Notes: generated by a model from the letters alone, not told the origin. Positions 12,569 to 25,889 are shown, counted from the first letter of the stretch. The stretch: 64,000 bases of DNA from Epiperipatus broadwayi (GCA_028023455.1 JAQFVV010012418.1:9927279-9991278), one strand, 5' to 3'. Numbers and translations are program-made.

Positions 12569-14460
12569 TTGAACAAATTCAATGGGAAGAGAATTGATAC
12601 ACTTTTAAAAAGTACAGCAGATATAGCTGATATAAAAAAGCAGCAATTGACCAACAAAATTTCTTTTGAGACAATTTATGAAGAAATAAGGAATATGAAA
12701 ATATATAAAAATGATGCATTAAGAAGAATTGAATATCTCGAATTTTGTAAAGTTGTGCAAAAAAGTTTTTAATGATATAAGAAAGTATAATTGTGAACTA
12801 ACAAAGAAAGCTATAGAATAGAATAAAAGTATCAAGAATGTAAAACAATATCTTGATATTAGTAGGAAAATTATTTCTGCAATAAGGAAAAAAGATGGAA
12901 CTGTTATTAAAAATATAGATGACATCATGAAATTTGTCGAAGAATTCTATCAAGAATTATATAGCAATAAAGAACAATGAAAATTTCCTCCTACATCTAC
13001 TATATCTTCTGAATTGCCCAGGATTTTAAATGAAGAAGTGAGACAGGTAATGAAATTGATGAAGGAGGAAAAAGCTCCAGATAATGATGGAATTATAATT
13101 GATATTTTAAAGGAAGAAATAGAAATTTTTTTGGCAAAGTTATATTACCAAATGCCTAAATGATAAAGATGTACCAGATGATTGGAAGAATACAAACATA
13201 TCAGTCTTTTATCAGTTTTATATAAATTTTTACCAAAATAATTACAACTCATTTAAAGCAAACTTTGGATTTTAAGTAACCAAAAGAGCAAGCTAGATTT
13301 AAAAGTGGGTTTAGTACAATGGATCACATCCAAGTATTGAGAGAAGTTATAGAAAGAATCAATGAATATTTGTTGCCATTATATTTTTGATTTTGAGATT
13401 ATTAAAAGGCATTTGATTCTATAAGCATTGTTTCAGTGATTAAAGCACTAGATCATTAAGGTTTAGACCCAGGATATTGTCATATTTTGAAGAATATTTA
13501 TAAAAATGCAACATTAATAATTAGATTACATGATGATACTAGGAATATTAACATTGAGAAGATGTATGACAGGGTGACTTTATATCTTCAAAAATTTTTA
13601 CAACAGTTTTGTAGATTAAAATGGGAAGCAAAGGGAGTAATAATAAATGGAGATTGTTTAAGTCATATAGATTTTGCAAATGATGTACTTTTGCCAATAA
13701 TGCTTTAGAGCTTCAAGAAATGTTGCAAGAATTAACAAATGAAAGTAAGAAAGTAGGGTTAAAAGTAAATGTTAAAAAGACTAAAGTAATGTTCAATGCA
13801 TTTTCTCACAAGTTGGAAATAAAGATTGATAATGATTAGTTAGAAGAAGTTAACAACTATAAATATCTTGGTCAAATTATTACTACAGATGGAAACATAA
13901 TTGATGAAATTAATCATAGAATTAAACTTGGTTGGAATGCTTTTGATAGAAATAACTTAATATTAAAAGGAAATATGCCTATATGTTTGGAAAGAAAGGA
14001 AAGTTTTTAAGAAATTTGTTTTACCAGTTCTTACGTATAGATCTGAGACTTGGACATTTGATAAAAGAACAATACAGAGACTTCAGACCATTCAGTGAAG
14101 GATTGAAAAATGTATGTTAGGAATAACAAAAAGAGATCAAAAATGAAATAAATGAGTGAGAGAACAAACAAGTGTTATTGACATCATTGAAAGAATTAAG
14201 AGACTGAACTGGCATTGGGCTGGACATATTGCTAGAAGAGATGATACTACATCGATAGTTGAAATCTTAAACTGGATTCCAAGTGATTGTAAAAATTTAG
14301 GAAAAGGCCACACATGAGATGGAAAAGGCCACACATGAGATGAATGGATGATATAAGAAATTGTGCTTGGGTAATGTGGAGAAGAGAGGCTAGAGAATGG
14401 AGATAGATTGAATGTGGAGAGTCCTTCATCCTGCAGTAGATTGATAATGGTTAAAAATGA
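12569..14460 (+). pseudogene. RTE-like LINE, reverse transcriptase part (copy 3)
   Basis: This is a broken reading frame of an RTE-type retrotransposon. The order is a linker with RKKDGTVIKNIDDIMKFVEE and FYQELYS near 12885-12960, a KAPDNDGI block near 13075, reverse transcriptase pieces with QARFKSGFSTMDHI near 13300 and IDFANDVLL near 13667, then VNNYKYLGQIITTDGN near 13850, and the C-terminal tail (WMDDIRNCAWVMWRREA) near 14340-14395. The FANDV box replaces the usual F/YADD, so the catalytic box itself has lost an aspartate. Several stops and frameshifts are present. A short in-frame duplication (RPHMRWK) occurs at 14305-14345. The endonuclease domain is missing upstream. Confidence 0.8.
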
Positions 14461-14479
14461 TAATGATTATTTGAATTCC

Positions 14480-14795
14480 ATGATAAATGGTGTTAAAATT
14501 TGGTTTACACAAGAGCACCTGTGTTCATTTTATTAGTATATGTGCTCCAACATTACCTTCAGAGAATAGGCTTTGCATTTTTTATTGGCTGATATTATTA
14601 CAATAATGCCATTAAAAATGTTTTTTTTTCTTCTTGCAGACTTTAATCAATATGTTGGTTCCAAGAATATTCTTTGGCCAATAATTATTGGAAATAATGA
14701 TATTGTTGTAAATTCAGATAATCTGCTATTATTAAATTTTTGCTCAGTACATGGATTGACTATCACATATATTTTGCTTTATTTTCATATGTAAG
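14480..14795 (+). pseudogene. LINE endonuclease fragment
   Basis: The plus frame contains ADFNQYVGS followed about 25 residues later by LLLLNFCSVHGLTITYILL. This is the GDFNA.VG ... LL.LC..HGL.ITNT pattern of AP-like LINE endonucleases, with the first residue of the GDFN box changed to alanine. A preceding stretch near 14540 resembles the ISVYAPT strand. It lies immediately downstream of the 3' end of the RTE copy, so it is the 5' part of a separate truncated element. Confidence 0.65.
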
Positions 14796-17340
14796 CACAC
14801 AAAAATATATGCCTATTACTGATACTATTAATTGCTTAGTATTTTGAGCAGTGGTTTAGTGTCTCTACCCACTTCCAGGTGTATCTCAAAGCCCCAGAGC
14901 ATCTACTAAATGGTTACAATTTTTGATATATATCATTAAAATATGCTATTAATAATTCTTCTATCTTTTGTTTGCCTAATTCAATTATTTCTCTTCCAAT
15001 TAATATACTTTTTTATATTTTTATTGCAAATGCTTCTATTTTCTTCTATTTTTTTTTTCTAATCATCCAAAGTTTTTTCTAAACCTAATATTAGAATGGA
15101 TCATAAAGTAATGTTTCACACTTATGAAAATTCTATTTATCCTTTGCAACCATCATTCAAATATTGTAGTCATTATTTCCATCATCATGAAATATTTTGC
15201 CATCCAAATTCTTTTACTTTCTAACCAACTATTACTATTAATTTTATACCACTTTTCTATACAATCATTGCTTTAGTCAAGATATATTTATTTTCATTTC
15301 TAACTTTTATGTATTATTGTTCTATGTAAAAGGTTTTATATTATCATCAGCAAAACAATTGCATTGGACATTTTTTATTTCTGATAATCCTCATCATAAT
15401 GCAGTGGAATTTTTCTATTTTTAATGAACCCCATCAGTTCAATAATCAAGGTAGGTGATATGCATATTTTACACCCTCTGCTTTGTCAAATCATTCTTAC
15501 GCTTTCCAACATATACTATTGTCTTTTAAAATATATATAATAGTAATATAATTTATTGCATCAAATTTTTTTTTACCAAATTAACATAACAAATATTAAC
15601 ATCTCTTTTGCTGTTTTATTTCTCATCAGAAGTCTATGTTACTAATTTTATCTTTAATATCTTTTTTTTTCTAATATGAACTGCTAATCAAGTATTACCA
15701 TGTCTAATGTATATTCATTAGTCTACAACTTTTTAGCTGTATATGAAATTAAATGCCGTATACAGTTTTAAATTTTTTTATACTTTATTGCATTAGTTTA
15801 TAGCTGTGAAATGAACATACTAGTCATTTTTGGGGTTTATAAACTATATTATTAACAATTCTTCTAAATTTTTTTATTCTAATAGCCCACAAAAATGAAA
15901 AATAATGAAGGCAAAGATATTAGATATTAAAGGATCCCTCATTTCTGGTAATGACAGTTTTTAGTATTCTTTCATTATTCTTTTAAGTAAAAAATTATGA
16001 ATTAATAAATCAATGGATAGTTTATGATTATAAAAGAAAAATCATAATAGAAGTTGAACAAATTTCTAAATTCAAATTCCCTGGTCATGTTTATGGAAGA
16101 TAAATATACTAACCACTATTCTGTGAGATCTTAACTTATATATGTATATATACTATTTAAAAGAAAGAAAATAATAGCACTGTTTAATTATACAAAATAA
16201 TAGACACCCACACAAAAAACCCTAATTCAATAAGAAAAAGAAATGATTGGCAAGAAGTCTATAACTTTTTGTAAACAATATAAATTACAAAAAATTCATA
16301 CAAATTTTTAAAAAAAATGCAAAAGTACTTTTAATATATATAAATAAATAATTCCACACATATATATCTTCTTTATATAACTTGATTTATTACTTGAACT
16401 ATTATTCCATAACATAAAATATTCTGCCAATGTTTTTACTATATCTTATTATAGTCTTTTTCAAGGCAAAACTAAAAATATATGTAAAAAATAATAATAC
16501 ATATAAATACAAATATTCTGTATTTATCCAAAAAATATATAAGTAATAATATATATATATAATAATTATAAGGAGAATTAATAAAATAGGATATTTAAGG
16601 AATGACTTTAAAATAGATTTAAAGTTATAGAAGGAAAAGATGAAAGATAATATAATTTTTTTTGAGATTTTATTTTTGTTGGTATTTTTTATTTTGTTAA
16701 TTTTTATTATTATTATTTTATATATATATTTATTTATTATTTTTTATATTATTTATTTATTTTTTGATAAATATAGAATATTGTTATTATTTTTTATATA
16801 TTTTTTTGGTTTTATCTTGAAAAAGACTATAATAGGATATAGTCAAAAGGTTGATAAAATGTTTTATATTATGGAATAATAGTTCATGTAATAAATCAAG
16901 AAGAAATGTATGAAATTATTTATTTATTTATTGAAATTAGTGGACTATTTTTTAAACTAAAAGTTTGTGTTTGTGTATAATAAAATTATTTTATTATTGT
17001 TAATATGTTTTCCAAGTATTGAAGATAACTTAGAAAGTTTTACAGAACTTCTAATTACTATATAGCTACACTTATAACATTAATGGTACACCAAATGAAT
17101 GTAGTTTTTTTTCTCATGCTATCTCTTGTGAACTTCAGTATTCAGACATTACAATATATTTTAGTGCATTTAATTACTGATTATTCAAGCTTATAGTAGA
17201 TGATACTAAAGAACTGCTATTATTTCATCATATTGGGTGAGACTAGTAATTTGGTTAATATTAATATTTTTCTCACTATGGTTATGCCATATAGTGTAAA
17301 CTTGAGCAATCAATAGATGGTAATGTTTAATAAATTTCTA
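14796..17340. other. AT-rich DNA, possible tRNA-like remnant near 16060-16135
   Basis: No gene was recognised. The minus strand at 16060-16135 has AGTGGTTAGTATATTTATCTT followed by GGGAATTTGAATT, a weak A-box and B-box pair that could be a decayed tRNA-derived SINE. The 79-codon frame at 16640-16879 is low-complexity I/L/F/Y sequence. Confidence 0.35.
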
Positions 17341-17475
17341 TTCAGTGCTGTTCTAGCCAATATGACCAGATTAATTTCTAGTTTATGGCTTTTCTTCAGT
17401 GAGGAGCTTTGGATCTGGAAACAGTGTATTTGGATCTTTTGAATTTAATTTATCTTTTCTCTAGAAGCCATCAAA
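17341..17475. mobile_element. Decayed MITE fragment related to the copies at 0.5 and 45.4 kb
   Basis: CTAGTTTATGGCTTTTCTTC, AGTGAGGAGCTTTGGATCTG and the ensuing GTGTATTTGGATC align with 45473-45540 in the same order and spacing. Only the central part is recognisable, and the ends are lost. Confidence 0.55.
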
Positions 17476-17574
17476 TTAACATTTAATGTTTTCAATTTAT
17501 ACATATTTTCTGAATATAAATTTATATATATTGTATAATATTTAAATACATGTGTATTGTCTGTATTATACTTA

Positions 17575-17785
17575 ATGTAATTATAAGGGACTTGAACTCA
17601 GACTTTCAAGCTTCCTACATCCATCCAATCAGTCTTATACAATCGATACACATGACCACATACATGTGAAAAAGATATACAATCTCCAATATATATATTT
17701 CATGCTGAACCAGTACTTATCAGTTGGACTAGATCACCATTTCCCACACATATATAAATCAGTGCTCAGTTTATATTAAGATAGC
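17575..17785 (-). mobile_element. tRNA-derived SINE-like repeat, copy 1
   Basis: The minus strand has a B-box-like GAGTTCAAGTCCC, preceded by GCTTGAAAGTCT. Upstream there is an A-box-like stretch, and a body containing GTCCAACTGATAAGTACTGG and TTCAGCATGAAATA. About 210 bases match the segment at 24560-24778 in the same order (GATACACATGACCACA, TTCATGCT, CAGTGCTCAGTTTATATT). A partial body copy is at 44060-44115. tRNA ancestry is an inference from the box spacing. Confidence 0.55.
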
Positions 17786-18630
17786 AAATCTTCAAACTTT
17801 AATGAACAAGCATCAATTTTTTCCACTCTCCAATTCACTACCCTACATTTCATTGAAAATCTGATGATGGAATGTTCAAAGTCCTTGTTGTAGAAGTTTA
17901 AAATATTATTTGTAGAATATAAGAGAGATTATTTTTTCACATTCTCACACTTCTAAAAATGGCTTTCTGGATTTGAATCCATTTAACAATTTGAGTTTGA
18001 AGTAAAAGATGTTCTTTTACTCCAACAAAATATCTTCAACAAATGAGCAATTATAGGTTAATGAGAAAACTTGTTTCGTCTCAAGGATTATCAACTAGTG
18101 ATAATTGGTAGTTTTCTGGCAAGACCAAAAGCTAAGCTTATCTTTGTTTATATGGATGTAATCTCTTTCTGTCATTTATTATAATAATTCATGGAAATAT
18201 TTAATTCAATATATATGCTAAGCTTATTGAAATTGGAAATGTATTTCAGTATGTGGGAAGGTGTCAGTCATAATTTTTTCTTTTTCTTATTTGATTTTTG
18301 GACAATGAATATAATAAATTATGAAGTATTAACTGTGTTGTTATGACAACAATATTAATATAAAATTGTTGAATATTAATTGTTTTATAAGATTATAAAT
18401 TGACTTGATTCATTTTTAAAAGAAAAATACATATGTGAATAATAAAGTATAGGACTTGGATGAAATTTTTTTTTATGTTTCATTTTATTAATGCATTCAT
18501 GATAGAAAATAATAAACAATACAAGTAAATGTTTAATATTTCAAATATATTTGTTCTTTTTATTTGTTTAATATTATACTGGGAGATATATATATAAATA
18601 TATTTCCATTGTAATATATTGAAAATATAA
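17786..18630. other. AT-rich DNA, nothing recognised
   Basis: No open frame, repeat family or RNA gene is visible in this stretch. Confidence 0.5.
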
Positions 18631-19475
18631 TTTATCCAAACCACTTCAAACACTTTTTATTTGTACATATACCTATGTTTCGACTAACCTGCAGTCTTCT
18701 TCAGAGCTATGATATAATAAATAAAATAAAATACATAACTATATAATAACACTATAAAAATGTAAACAATAAAAAACTAAAAACAACAAAATATATTAAA
18801 AATATATATAAAGAGTTGTGAAGGATATGTATATTTGGTTTAAATAATATGTAATAGAGGGAGCTAGGGTATAAGATAATTATTTGAAAAAAAAAACATT
18901 TTTTAAGATACTAAAATGAACTGGGTAAGTTCAAAGATAATAATGTTTATAGGTTTTAGATATTAAGAAATAATAATATATATAAAATATTCTTTTTAAC
19001 AGAAGAATGAGTAAGGAAATAATAGATATTATATGATTTAAAATTAAAAGAATATTAGTTAATAACCATAAAGTTTAGGTTTCTGAAGAGTAAAATAATT
19101 AGTAGATTGTTAATAATAATAAAATAGATAAGATATATATTTATATTAATAGTTATCCTTGAATATATATATAAAGTTAGGAATACACATGTATAATTTA
19201 TATTTATTTTCTATTTATGTTGTACATTTTATTTTATATTAATTGTTTTATTTGGGTTTGATTATTTATTTCAGTTTTTTTTAAAACATATTTTATGTTG
19301 TTTTTAGTTTTTTATTGTTTACATTTTTTTATAGTGTTATTATATAGTTATGTATTTTATTTTGTGCATTATATCATAGCTCTGAAGAAGACTGCAGGTC
19401 AGTCAAAACATAGGTGTGTGTATATGTACAATAAAGAGTTTTGCTAAAAAGTGTTTGAAGTGGTTTGGATAAATT
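18631..19475. repeat. Long inverted repeat with arms of about 165-175 bp
   Basis: The left arm (18631-18796) and right arm (about 19300-19475) are inverted copies. Shared blocks are TTTATCCAAACCACTTCAAA, CTGCAGTCTTCTTCAGAGCT and ACATAACTATATAATAACAC. The right arm has a short extra segment and a few changes. The loop of about 500 bases is AT-rich and non-coding. On the element sense the arms contain CTGAAGAAGACTGCAGG, then GTC and GAAAC. I associate this kind of motif with ends of Penelope-type elements, but that link is from memory of the pattern and is tentative. Confidence 0.75.
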
Positions 19476-20753
19476 GTATTTACTGCAAAATAAAGAAAAG
19501 TGTGATTTTGGTAATATTGAAAATATAATGTAATTTGTTTATTTGTTGTTGAAATGAAAAATGTATTGGTATAGTAAAAATATAAATTTTTATATTGTTA
19601 TATTTCTAAAATATATATTTTTATTAGTTGAATAATACAATTTTATTAGATGAATGCTAGCAGAAATTGTTTAAGTGAGGGAATATAGATGATTATTATA
19701 GTTACTCTGACATTAATATGAAAATCTCATAAATAGGAATGAAAAATTTGGACAAAAACTTTTCTCTCTTATTTTTACTTTGAACAGAAGCATGTATATT
19801 TTTTTTTTGCATAATTTTTTTTATTTGCTGTAAAAGTATATAATTCACAAAACAAAATGGAGGGGTAATAATTAACATGGTCTGCCTACAGACCATGGCA
19901 GCTTATGGATAAAATTGATAAGAAAATGAAAAATATATTATGAAAAGAAAAATCACCAAACTTGCTTCATTAGGAAAACCATCAGAATATTTTATTCAAT
20001 AAAAATGGATATTACGTTTATTTTAAAAAATGGAATATAAACGGCAAAAGGTGTACAAGATTTATTTGTCTGTGTGATTTTATTAGATTGATTGATCAAA
20101 TTTTTTTGAGATATGAATTAGTTTAATTTCCATTTTAATGGCCTAGATAAAGATATCATCTAATCATTCATATTATTTTTAAATAATATTTGATGAAAGG
20201 ATCTTTCTTTATATAATTATAAATATGGAATAGTGCTTATATGTGAAATGTCACATGAAACAAATAATTATTATTTAAAGAAATAACTTGAATACATACA
20301 TGAAATATCAGAATCAATAAAATATACTTTGAATTTAAAATTCTCACAAATACATTTTATCTTCTCTGGAATAAAGATTTACTACTGATTTTGTAGTTTG
20401 AATTCTAGACATTGGAACTGTGATCCATATTGAAAATATAGTATATAAAGATTTTTATTCAGGTTCTTTATTTATATTTGCTGTTATTATTAATATATAT
20501 ATATATTTTCCTAGGTTTAAACTTATATCTTGTGTTATAGTAATTATTATCTTAATTTAAAGGATTCAATTTTTATAGTGATTATAAAATTTAACTTCAG
20601 ATATATCATTCATATTGGAAATTTAAAAAGATTTTATCACAATAAGTATTAAATTTATTTTGCTTTCTTAAATTTTTACCAATGAAGAACTAGATTCATC
20701 TTTGTGTATGTATATATATATAACTATTAGAAACCAGTCAGACAATACCACTA
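19476..20753. other. AT-rich DNA, nothing recognised
   Basis: No gene or repeat family is visible. The 64-codon minus frame at 19702-19896 shows no recognisable domain. Confidence 0.5.
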
Positions 20754-20771
20754 TAAATAACGGTACTTGTG

Positions 20772-20968
20772 TATAATTCAACCGATGACGTATTACCCTG
20801 AAGGCATATCAGTCTAATCTTGCGATTTTTAAGATAACATCTCCAAGTGATCTGCGGACACATGTAATCGCTAAAATGTGTCCGCAGATCACGTGAACAC
20901 GGTACGTTAAAAATCGCAAGATTAGACTGATATGCCTTCAGGGTAATACGTCATCGGTTGAATTATCC
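20772..20968. repeat. Internal palindrome containing an extra TIR copy
   Basis: 20773-20831 pairs perfectly with 20910-20968. Inner blocks GTGATCTGCGGACACAT and ATGTGTCCGCAGATCAC also pair. The outer part is the inner half of the terminal repeat, so this end of the transposon carries the terminus twice in opposite orientation. Confidence 0.85.
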
Positions 20969-21214
20969 AGGTCACATGCTAAAAAATATTCAAAAATGAA
21001 AAATATCTGACGCAGGTCAGGCAAATACTAAAAAAAAAAAGTACATGCATGCGTCAAAATATTATTCTCAATTTTAAAATACAGCAGCGCGTAGCGCTGG
21101 AATTGGCAGAGGGGGGCCTCCGGATGTTTTTGTCGGGCCGCAGGCTCGGCGTACACGTATATCAGACATTGTATTACTCTCATAGCTATATGATATAATT
21201 CAGAAATTAAAAAT

Positions 21215-21985
21215 AAAATTAAAACGTAATTCAATGTAAGTTTGAGAATTGTAGAAATATTAACAAATATTTTTTGTAAATAAGCTTGAGAATTGTAGAA
21301 ATATTAACAAAAACTTTTTGTAAATTTTAAATAAACACCTAAATAAAAAAGACATGATCTAATGCAAATCTGGTATTAATGGCATCCAGAAAACGCCGCA
21401 CTTTTACATGCATTTGGTAATTTTAAAAACGTACTGCATATTGCAAAATTGATTTAAAAAATTATTTCAAATTATTTACACATTAAAAACGTAATGTAGA
21501 AATATTAACAAAAAGTTTTTGTAAATATAAAATAAATAAAACACTTTACCCGAATTAATGCGAATCTGGCATTAATGGCGTCCTTGTTATCACATGCATT
21601 TGGTAATGTATATTCCAAATTTGTTTTAAAAAAATATTGAAAATTATTTACACATTAAACATAATTCAATGTAAGTTTCAGAATTGTAGAAATATTAACT
21701 AAAAATTTTTGTAAATTTAAAATAAACAGATAAATAAAAAACACTTTACCGGAGAATAAATTATTTACACATTAAACGTAATTCAATGTAAGTTTCAGAA
21801 TTGTAGAAATATTAACAAAAACTTTTTGTAAATTTAAAATAAACAGATAAATAAAAAACACTTTACTGGAGAATAAATTATTTACACATTAAACGTAATT
21901 CAATGTAAGTTTGAGAATTGTAGAAATATTAACAAAAATTTTTTGTAAATTTAAAATAAACAGATAAATAAAACACTTTACTCGA
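21215..21985. repeat. Tandem satellite, unit about 116 bp
   Basis: The unit contains CGTAATTCAATGTAAGTTT, AGAATTGTAGAAATATTAAC and AATAAACAGATAAATAAA. Clean units begin at 21654, 21771 and 21887 (period 116-117). More diverged partial copies lie at about 21215, 21283 and 21485. A longer-range duplication of AAT.TGGCATTAATGGCGTCC (21365 and 21555) suggests higher-order growth. It lies wholly within the transposon at 20762-22236. Confidence 0.8.
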
Positions 21986-22244
21986 ATTAACAGCTCAAAA
22001 AAGTAACTGTGATGCCGTGGATAGCAAAATCGCAATAGACAGAAAAATCAAAAAATTTCTCAAACCTCTCTACAAATTTTAAATCTCGCGGGTGAAAAAA
22101 AAAAAATTGACTCTCTGGATTAATCACGCCAGTCACTTGGTTACCATGACAACATTGTCATGCAAAAATGTCGATGTCTACCGGAAGGGAAATCGGTAAG
22201 TCAAAAACGTCATCGGTTGAATTATACACAAGTACCCAAATAAC

Positions 22245-24554
22245 AAATCAATAATCTCAAACTGTTGTCAAAGCAGCCTCCTTTTGATAGTAATTTTTTG
22301 GAGCTTCTGTGTTATAAAAATATAATAGCGAAATAGCTGACATTTCAGTACAGTAACAAGTATTTTTCTCAGAGCTTTTTTCTCAAATCATAAGAATATG
22401 TGTGATGAGATTTAAGTTATTTTTTATCCTTTTGTTATTTTCTCCTCATTTGCAAATTCTATTGGGTGAGAAGTTGTAAAAAATATTTTATCCTCCAATA
22501 GCTTTTTCCAAATATTGTTTTTTTTTTTTAATTCACACTTTTCATTTATGCTTTTGGGCATTTTAAAAATATCTATAGCTTCCCTTCCCTTAGCAATCTC
22601 TGGTAATATTGTTCATTTTTTGCCAGAATGGGTTTTGATGCCATGGGTAGTTAATTTAATGTGTGAATAAATGGCTGATGAATTAGATTTTTTTCTAATT
22701 GCCAAAAATGTGTTCATCTTTTCTTATGATTTTCCTATGATTGGTCTGTCCAATGCATGAATGTTAACAAACTCCACATGGAATTTTATATAACCATGAC
22801 ACTCCAAAGAAATTTATCTTTACAGCATGGAAATATTTTATTAATTTTTTTTAAATGTAATATAAATTGTGTGGATATTATTTTGCTTTAAAACATTACC
22901 AATTTTATTAGTTATTTCCTTTATGTATGGCAGAACAGTCATAATTTTTATTTAAAATATATAAGAATGTATATCTTAAACTTTCTTATGTTTTGGAAAG
23001 TGGGAACATCTTGCAACACATTTGTGATACACAGACCAGTATGTTTAGTAATTATTATTAAATAATCAAAAATTAATAGGCAATCACATATGTAAATATC
23101 AAATTGTATATTCAGTTAGATCATATGTGTATATACTGATTGCTATTGATCTATTCATTATATACACTTTTTAAATCATATAATTGATATTTATTTATTA
23201 ATAAATTTGAATTGAACTTAAATCAAATAAATTTGTTTAATTATTGTCCAGTTGTGCAAATGAATATTTATTGGCTTAATAACATTTGAGTGAAAACAGA
23301 TAAACTGTATATCATAAAATTTATTGAAATAAATATATTTCATAATCCAGCAATCAAATTCCAATATTAATAGGTTAGTTATTATCTTACTAGATATAAA
23401 CTTTATGTGTTAATCACAATCAAATATTTGCATGTTTTATTTAAATTTTTATTGTTTAGATAATTAATTACTGGATTAATTTCATTGTTGATTATTAAGA
23501 TTTAATCTTATTCAGTTATAAAGCTGATGGTAGTATATTTTGTTCTGTTATAATTCAGAATGATTTGTTTTAATTATATTTAAATTTAGTCAATGTGGAT
23601 TGTAAATCCAGTTTAAATATTTAATTTTAATATTCATACTTGATTATAATAAATGCTAATAATTCTTTTTATATGTTTTGATTATTATAATATACAGTTT
23701 TAATAATTTAATTACAAGGAATTTAAAACAAATTGACATGATTAGTTAATTATACTTAAGTAAATATCCAATAGAAATTTACTGTTTCTTTTATATACTG
23801 GTATGATTGAATATTATAGATTTAAGATTATATTATAGGTTTATTAATATTATGTAATTATTAAGTACTTTATTTTATTACAACTAGATTAAATAACAAA
23901 AATACAGTCTATATAAGAATATAGCATGGCGGAGTTAGTATAATTTATTATTTATCATTTTATTGACTTTTATATTGTTATAAATAGCATGATTAATAAG
24001 AATATATCATTACTGTGTTAGTATAATTTATATTATTTATTATTTTATTAAAAGAGAATTTAAAATTAATTATTGGGTTATATATCTATTTAGATATTAT
24101 GAACATTGTAAACTTATAAGATCTACTAAAACTGTTATCTTAATCATTAATGAATTATTTTATTTAGATATAAATATCTTTACATTTTAATATAAGTTTG
24201 TATTTTTATAAGCACTGTTTGATTAGTTGGCTATATTAGAACTTGGTTGTTTAATGATTTAATGATTATTATTGATTTTATTCGATTATAAATGAAATTT
24301 ATCTTAAGCATATCAATGATCTTTGATATAATTACTTTATTTTAATTTATTTTAAATAAGATTTATATTTAGAGTGTCTGAAGTGATTGATGATCTTGAT
24401 GATTTCTCTTTATTTTAAATGCCGTGGAATCCATGGTGCTATAATAAAAATTGTCATCACTATTTTGTTTTAGTATAATTGACAGTTGGATATGTGATTA
24501 AATAAAGAATTATACTTAATATTGAATAATTGGTTATCGATTGGTATTCATTTA
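22245..24554. other. AT-rich DNA, nothing recognised
   Basis: No open frame above background, no repeats and no RNA gene were recognised. Composition is extremely AT-rich from about 22.8 to 24.5 kb. Confidence 0.5.
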
Positions 24555-24559
24555 GTTTA

Positions 24560-24778
24560 GTATATTATAAATATAGGAGATTTGAACTCAGACTTCCAAG
24601 CCCTTTCACTATCCATTATGTTATATTACTGATACACATGACCACACACATGCAGAAAAGATAAATAATCACCAATATACATATTTCATGCTAAATCAGA
24701 ATTCTATATCTAGTTCGTCCAGATTACCGTCTCTCATACATAAGTATATATATAATTCAGTGCTCAGTTTATATTGTA
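24560..24778 (-). mobile_element. tRNA-derived SINE-like repeat, copy 2
   Basis: This matches the repeat at 17575-17785 over its whole length with many substitutions. The minus strand shows GCTTGGAAGTCTGAGTTCAA as the T-arm region and CATAATGGATAGTGAAAGGG upstream as a plausible D-arm and A-box. This copy looks more tRNA-like than copy 1. Confidence 0.6.
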
Positions 24779-25889
24779 AGTCCTGTATAAATCCACATTT
24801 CACGCTTACTCGTATTTAACACAAGTTACCTGAATTTTTTTTTATTTTCATAATTTATTTATATATTAGTTGTTATTTTGTTTAAACCCAGTCCACGCAT
24901 GTCAAACTGGCGGCCCCAGGGCCATCCCTCGAAAGGATTTTTCATGGCTCGTCTAAGATGCTATGTAATAAAATGAAAACAGAACGATATGTTGCAAACA
25001 ATAAATTAATTTTTTTTAAAAAGCTCTTAGATTTAATTACATGAACTAAAATATATACAGTAATTGTTGTCTACATACATAGCTAATTTATAATTCTCGG
25101 TTACACGCATAGCTTATGCCTTTATGATGATGAAGCATTTGAGATATGTGAATACCAAAGCTGGCAACGTTAATAATGTGCTGCTGTGCTTCCGAGAACA
25201 TAAATACATTAGTCAGCTATTCGCGCCACCAACGTAGCAATCCTATCTGCAGATATTGTTTTTTTCTTTGAATTGTAACAAAAGGCAGTTGCACTAGTTT
25301 CTTTATCCGGATTGGTGTGTTAAAAATTTGCGGGTTGTTTCCTTTTATAACTCATTCAAAAAATATAAGTAAACTGCTATATCCAAGAGTTTATATCTTT
25401 CTGAAACTAGTCAGACAGCATAAGAAATAACGAGCATGCATTTTGTTATATAATATTTTAATTATAATCAAACATGAGAAACAATAATATTTTACATATA
25501 AGTTAGTAACGATTACATTTCAGTTTGGAAAACACTAAAAGTTCTACAATTTTACCAGTGTATGTTCGGCCTTGGGAAACTTTAGTGGCTTCGACCATTT
25601 CTAACCTACGGCCTTATGCACAGCTTTCTTCTTTGTCACATCTCTATCTTAATTGCTCCGTGCTGGGAAGTCAGGACTGAGAGAGAGAGAAAAAATGTAA
25701 TCCGTACCTTTTATAGCTACCTCCATTTATCGAGCATAATTCCAGGAGCGAGAATCGATAGCAGCGCTCTCTTTACATTTAAATACTAGAGTAGCGTTAA
25801 ATTTTTACGAAGCGTATTTTGCATAAACGTAGTTGCAATTTTTTAAATTTTAAAAATTTAAATCTAAAACTCTATTTTTATTACAGAAA

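Larger units (their letters stand above)
20762..22236. mobile_element. Non-autonomous DNA transposon with 30 bp TIRs
   Basis: The first 30 bases (20762-20791, starting GGTACTTGTGTATAATTC) are the exact reverse complement of 22207-22236. The flanking 8-mers TAAATAAC (20754-20761) and CAAATAAC (22237-22244) agree at seven of eight positions. This fits an 8 bp (hAT-like) or 7 bp target duplication. The interior has a perfect palindrome near the left end, a GC-rich island near 21085-21150 and a tandem satellite. There is no transposase frame. It would depend on a related autonomous element elsewhere. Confidence 0.8.

Noticed and set aside
16640-16879. A 79-codon membrane-protein-like frame
   Set aside because: It is only low-complexity T-rich DNA read as I, L, F and Y.
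18661-18720. Hammerhead ribozyme on the minus strand (CTGAAGA, a GACT/AGTC hairpin, GAAAC, CATA-GGTA-TATG hairpin)
   Set aside because: The boxes look right, but there is an extra A between the CUGANGA box and stem II and no pairing for stem I. The right-arm copy has also lost the G of GAAA.
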